This document shows positions 61,996-64,000 of a stretch of 64,000 nt of DNA, in pieces; positions within the stretch are counted from its first letter, which is position 1; each line of letters starts with the position of its first letter. This DNA is from Xanthobacteraceae bacterium (lineage in GTDB: Bacteria > Pseudomonadota > Alphaproteobacteria > Rhizobiales > Xanthobacteraceae): NCBI GenBank assembly GCA_022841625.1, contig JALHRD010000003.1, positions 124,001 through 188,000 of the forward strand, written 5' to 3'. Both the position numbers and the translations under genes were made by a program. The notes below the pieces were generated by a model, which was given only the letters and a program-made list of their open reading frames with translations, did no database searches and was not told the origin of the DNA.

Positions 61996-64000
61996 ATGAC
62001 CAAAACAATCCACGACACGACCGCCCCCGTTTCTCGGCGCAAGTTCATTGTTGGCTCGGCGGCGGTTGCCGGCGGCGGGCTCGCGCTCGGCTTCGATGTA
62101 CCGCTCGGCGCCGCGCAGGGGCAGAACGCAGGCAACGAGCTCGGCATCTGGGTGGTGGTGCGGCCCAACAACGATTGCGTTATTCGCATTGCGCGGTCGG
62201 AGATGGGGCAAGGTACGATCACCGGGCTCGCCCAGCTCGTTGCCGAAGAGCTCGAATGCGACTGGCAGCGGGTCAAGACCGAGGGTCTGTTGCCGGGGCA
62301 GAACCTGGCGCGTAAGCGCGCTTGGGGCAACATGTCCACCGGCGGCAGCCAGGGCATCCGCCAATCGCAGGATTACGTCCGACGCGGCGGCGCGGTCGCG
62401 CGCATGATGTTGTTGCAGGCGGCGGCCAACGAATGGGGCGTGCCGGTCGGCGAGTTGACGGTCTCGAAAGGCACCATCAGCCACGCAGCCTCTAAACGCC
62501 AGACCACCTACGGACGGGTCGCCGCGGCCGCGGTCAAGCTCACGCCGCCAGACCCGAAGAGCATCAAGCTCAAGGACCCAAAGAGTTGGACGATCGCCGG
62601 CAAGCCGCTCAAGCGGCTCGATACCGCGGCCAAGCTCAATGGCAGTCTGGTCTATGCGATCGATCTCAAGCTGCCGGGGATGCTCAATGCGGCGATCAAG
62701 GACTGTCCGGTTTATGGCGGCAAGCTCAGGAGCTTCGACGAGGCCAAGGTCGCCAAACTGCCTGGCGTCCGCAAGGTCGTGCGGGTCAAGGATACTGCCG
62801 TGGCGGTTGTCGCCGATACCTGGTGGCAGGCCAAGACCGCCCTCGACGCGCTTCCGATTGTCTGGGATGAGGGCGAAAACGCCAAGGTGTCCGACGCCAC
62901 GATCGCACAGCATATCGCAACCGGCCTGACCGCAACCGAGACCAACGGCGACCGCCGTGAGGGCGACGCGCTGGCGGCAATCGCGGGTGCGGCGAAGAAG
63001 ATCGAGGCGACCTATTCCACGCCGTTTCTTTCCCATGCCTGCATGGAGGTGATGAACGCGACGGTGCGGCTCACCGCCGACAAGGCCGAATGCTGGACGC
63101 CGACACAAAACCTTGAGGCCTCGCTCGCAGCACTGTCATCGGAATCGGGAGTGCCGCTTGGGCAATGCGAGGTCTATCGCCACGATCTCGGCGGCGGCTT
63201 TGGCCGGCGCGGCGGCACCCAGGACTATGTCCGCAAGGCCGTGACGGTGGCCAAGGAGTTCCCGGGCATTCCGATCAAACTGATCTGGTCGCGGGAAGAA
63301 GACCAGACCCACGATTTCTTCCGGCCGATCTCGATGGCCAAGTTCTCCGCCGGCCTCGACGAGAAGAACAATCTGGTCGGTCTGCACGTGCGGGTGTCGG
63401 GCCAGTCGATCAATGCCCATCTCAATCCGGCGGCGATGGCCGGCGGTCGCGACATGCGACAGTTGCAAGGTTTCTGGGCGGAAGCGGGCGATGCGCAGAT
63501 GGGCTACACCGTGCCTAACCTGCTGGTCGAATACGCCATGCGCAACACCCATGTTCCGGTCGGTCCCTGGCGCGGGGTCAATACCAACCAGAACGGCTAT
63601 TATTTGGAGTGCTTTATCGAAGAAGTTGCACGCGCATCCGGTCGGGACTCGCTTGAGTTCCGCCGCGCCATGATGAGCAAGCATCCCAAGCACCTCGCCG
63701 TGCTCAACGCGGCGGCCGAGAAGGGCGATTGGGGCAAGCCGCTGCCGCCAGGCGTGCATCGCGGCATCGCGCAGTTCATGGGCTATGGCAGCTATTCCGC
63801 CGCCACCGCCGAGGTGTCGGTCGACAAGGCCGGCAACGTCAAGGTGCACCGCATGGTGCTGGCCTTGAACTGCGGCCACATCGCCAACCCCGACCAGATC
63901 GCCGCACAGGTCGAGGGCTCGGTGGTCTACGGCCTCAGCGCGACGTTGTTCGGCGAGTGCCCGGTCGCGAACGGCCGCATGACCAGCCTCAACTTTGACA
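61996..64000 (+). CDS. Molybdopterin-binding subunit of a molybdenum hydroxylase (IorB-like), 3' end beyond window
   Basis: 668 residues are seen and the frame is open at the right edge. A twin-arginine signal (SRRKFIVGSAAVAGGGLALG) shows export to the periplasm, as in IorB and aldehyde dehydrogenases of this branch. Blocks: LGIWVVVRPNNDCVIRIARS, EMGQGTITGLAQLVAEELEC, GNMSTGGSQGIRQSQDYVRR, YSTPFLSHACMEVMNATVRL, VYRHDLGGGFGRRGGTQDYV, PIKLIWSREEDQTHDFFRPI and VPVGPWRGVNTNQNGYYLEC. These match the cofactor loops of the family. GGGGAG precedes the ATG. It should hydroxylate an N-heteroaromatic or an aldehyde; electrons probably go to a cytochrome encoded beyond the window. Confidence 0.92.
   Translation, partial: MTKTIHDTTAPVSRRKFIVGSAAVAGGGLALGFDVPLGAAQGQNAGNELGIWVVVRPNNDCVIRIARSEMGQGTITGLAQLVAEELECDWQRVKTEGLLPGQNLARKRAWGNMSTGGSQGIRQSQDYVRRGGAVARMMLLQAAANEWGVPVGELTVSKGTISHAASKRQTTYGRVAAAAVKLTPPDPKSIKLKDPKSWTIAGKPLKRLDTAAKLNGSLVYAIDLKLPGMLNAAIKDCPVYGGKLRSFDEAKVAKLPGVRKVVRVKDTAVAVVADTWWQAKTALDALPIVWDEGENAKVSDATIAQHIATGLTATETNGDRREGDALAAIAGAAKKIEATYSTPFLSHACMEVMNATVRLTADKAECWTPTQNLEASLAALSSESGVPLGQCEVYRHDLGGGFGRRGGTQDYVRKAVTVAKEFPGIPIKLIWSREEDQTHDFFRPISMAKFSAGLDEKNNLVGLHVRVSGQSINAHLNPAAMAGGRDMRQLQGFWAEAGDAQMGYTVPNLLVEYAMRNTHVPVGPWRGVNTNQNGYYLECFIEEVARASGRDSLEFRRAMMSKHPKHLAVLNAAAEKGDWGKPLPPGVHRGIAQFMGYGSYSAATAEVSVDKAGNVKVHRMVLALNCGHIANPDQIAAQVEGSVVYGLSATLFGECPVANGRMTSLNFD

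Overview
The window is chromosomal DNA from an alphaproteobacterium, most likely a Hyphomicrobiales member of the Bradyrhizobium / Pseudolabrys / Xanthobacteraceae sphere. Grounds: high GC; the housekeeping order NYN - rpoZ - rsh - pdxJ - acpS - lepB - rnc - era - recO - parC; a single RelA/SpoT protein; a rhizobial-type porin; an LdtR-type MarR regulator; many Bug/TctC receptors; and rhizobial palindromic repeats in the spacers. Assignment is by recognition of protein families only.

Layout. 0-4.5 kb: small conserved proteins, a DUF1489 gene and gatC-gatA. 4.7-6.6 kb: a secreted tandem alpha/beta-hydrolase whose first copy has lost its nucleophile. 6.7-10.5 kb (minus): an operon of three Bug/TctC receptors plus a ModA-like binding protein, without membrane partners. 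10.8-12.3 kb: gatB. 12.3-16.4 kb: a 25-residue Lys/Arg peptide gene, a small secreted protein, tRNA-Ser(GCU) and a porin. 16.4-18.4 kb: a recombination scar with a chimeric pseudogene, a MazF-like toxin-antitoxin pair, a tRNA-Gly(CCC) fragment, rhizobial repeats and an antitoxin whose partner toxin is cut off. 18.3-42.6 kb: core genes (hydrolase, slt, dapA, mscL, smpB, peroxiredoxin, UDG, NYN, rpoZ, rsh, pdxJ, acpS, lepB, rnc, era, recO), two His-rich secreted proteins, parC, the sitABCD manganese/iron importer and bpt. 42.7-49.2 kb: RDD protein, ilvA, patatin-like protein, hemB, a DUF6163-like protein.

49.2-64.0 kb is accessory and catabolic in look: three ACMSD-type amidohydrolases, an MmsB-like dehydrogenase, LdtR, a further Bug receptor, a CmcJ/NvfI-type oxygenase, a HupE/UreJ-like protein, an NHL beta-propeller protein, a HigBA pair with a broken toxin, a small Rieske protein, a TauD/TfdA dioxygenase and the start of a two-subunit molybdenum hydroxylase. 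Together they could import and oxidise an aromatic or heteroaromatic acid; no substrate can be read from the sequence.

The most unusual signal is a family of intergenic hairpin elements of about 75-80 bp bounded by CTAG, found near 0.65, 10.6, 22.0, 23.5-23.9, 24.35, 41.7 and 60.1 kb. Their arms differ from copy to copy but stay complementary within each copy, several of their CTAG ends coincide with the stop codon of the upstream gene, and one two-hairpin copy is nearly identical at 23.63-23.80 and 41.71-41.88 kb.
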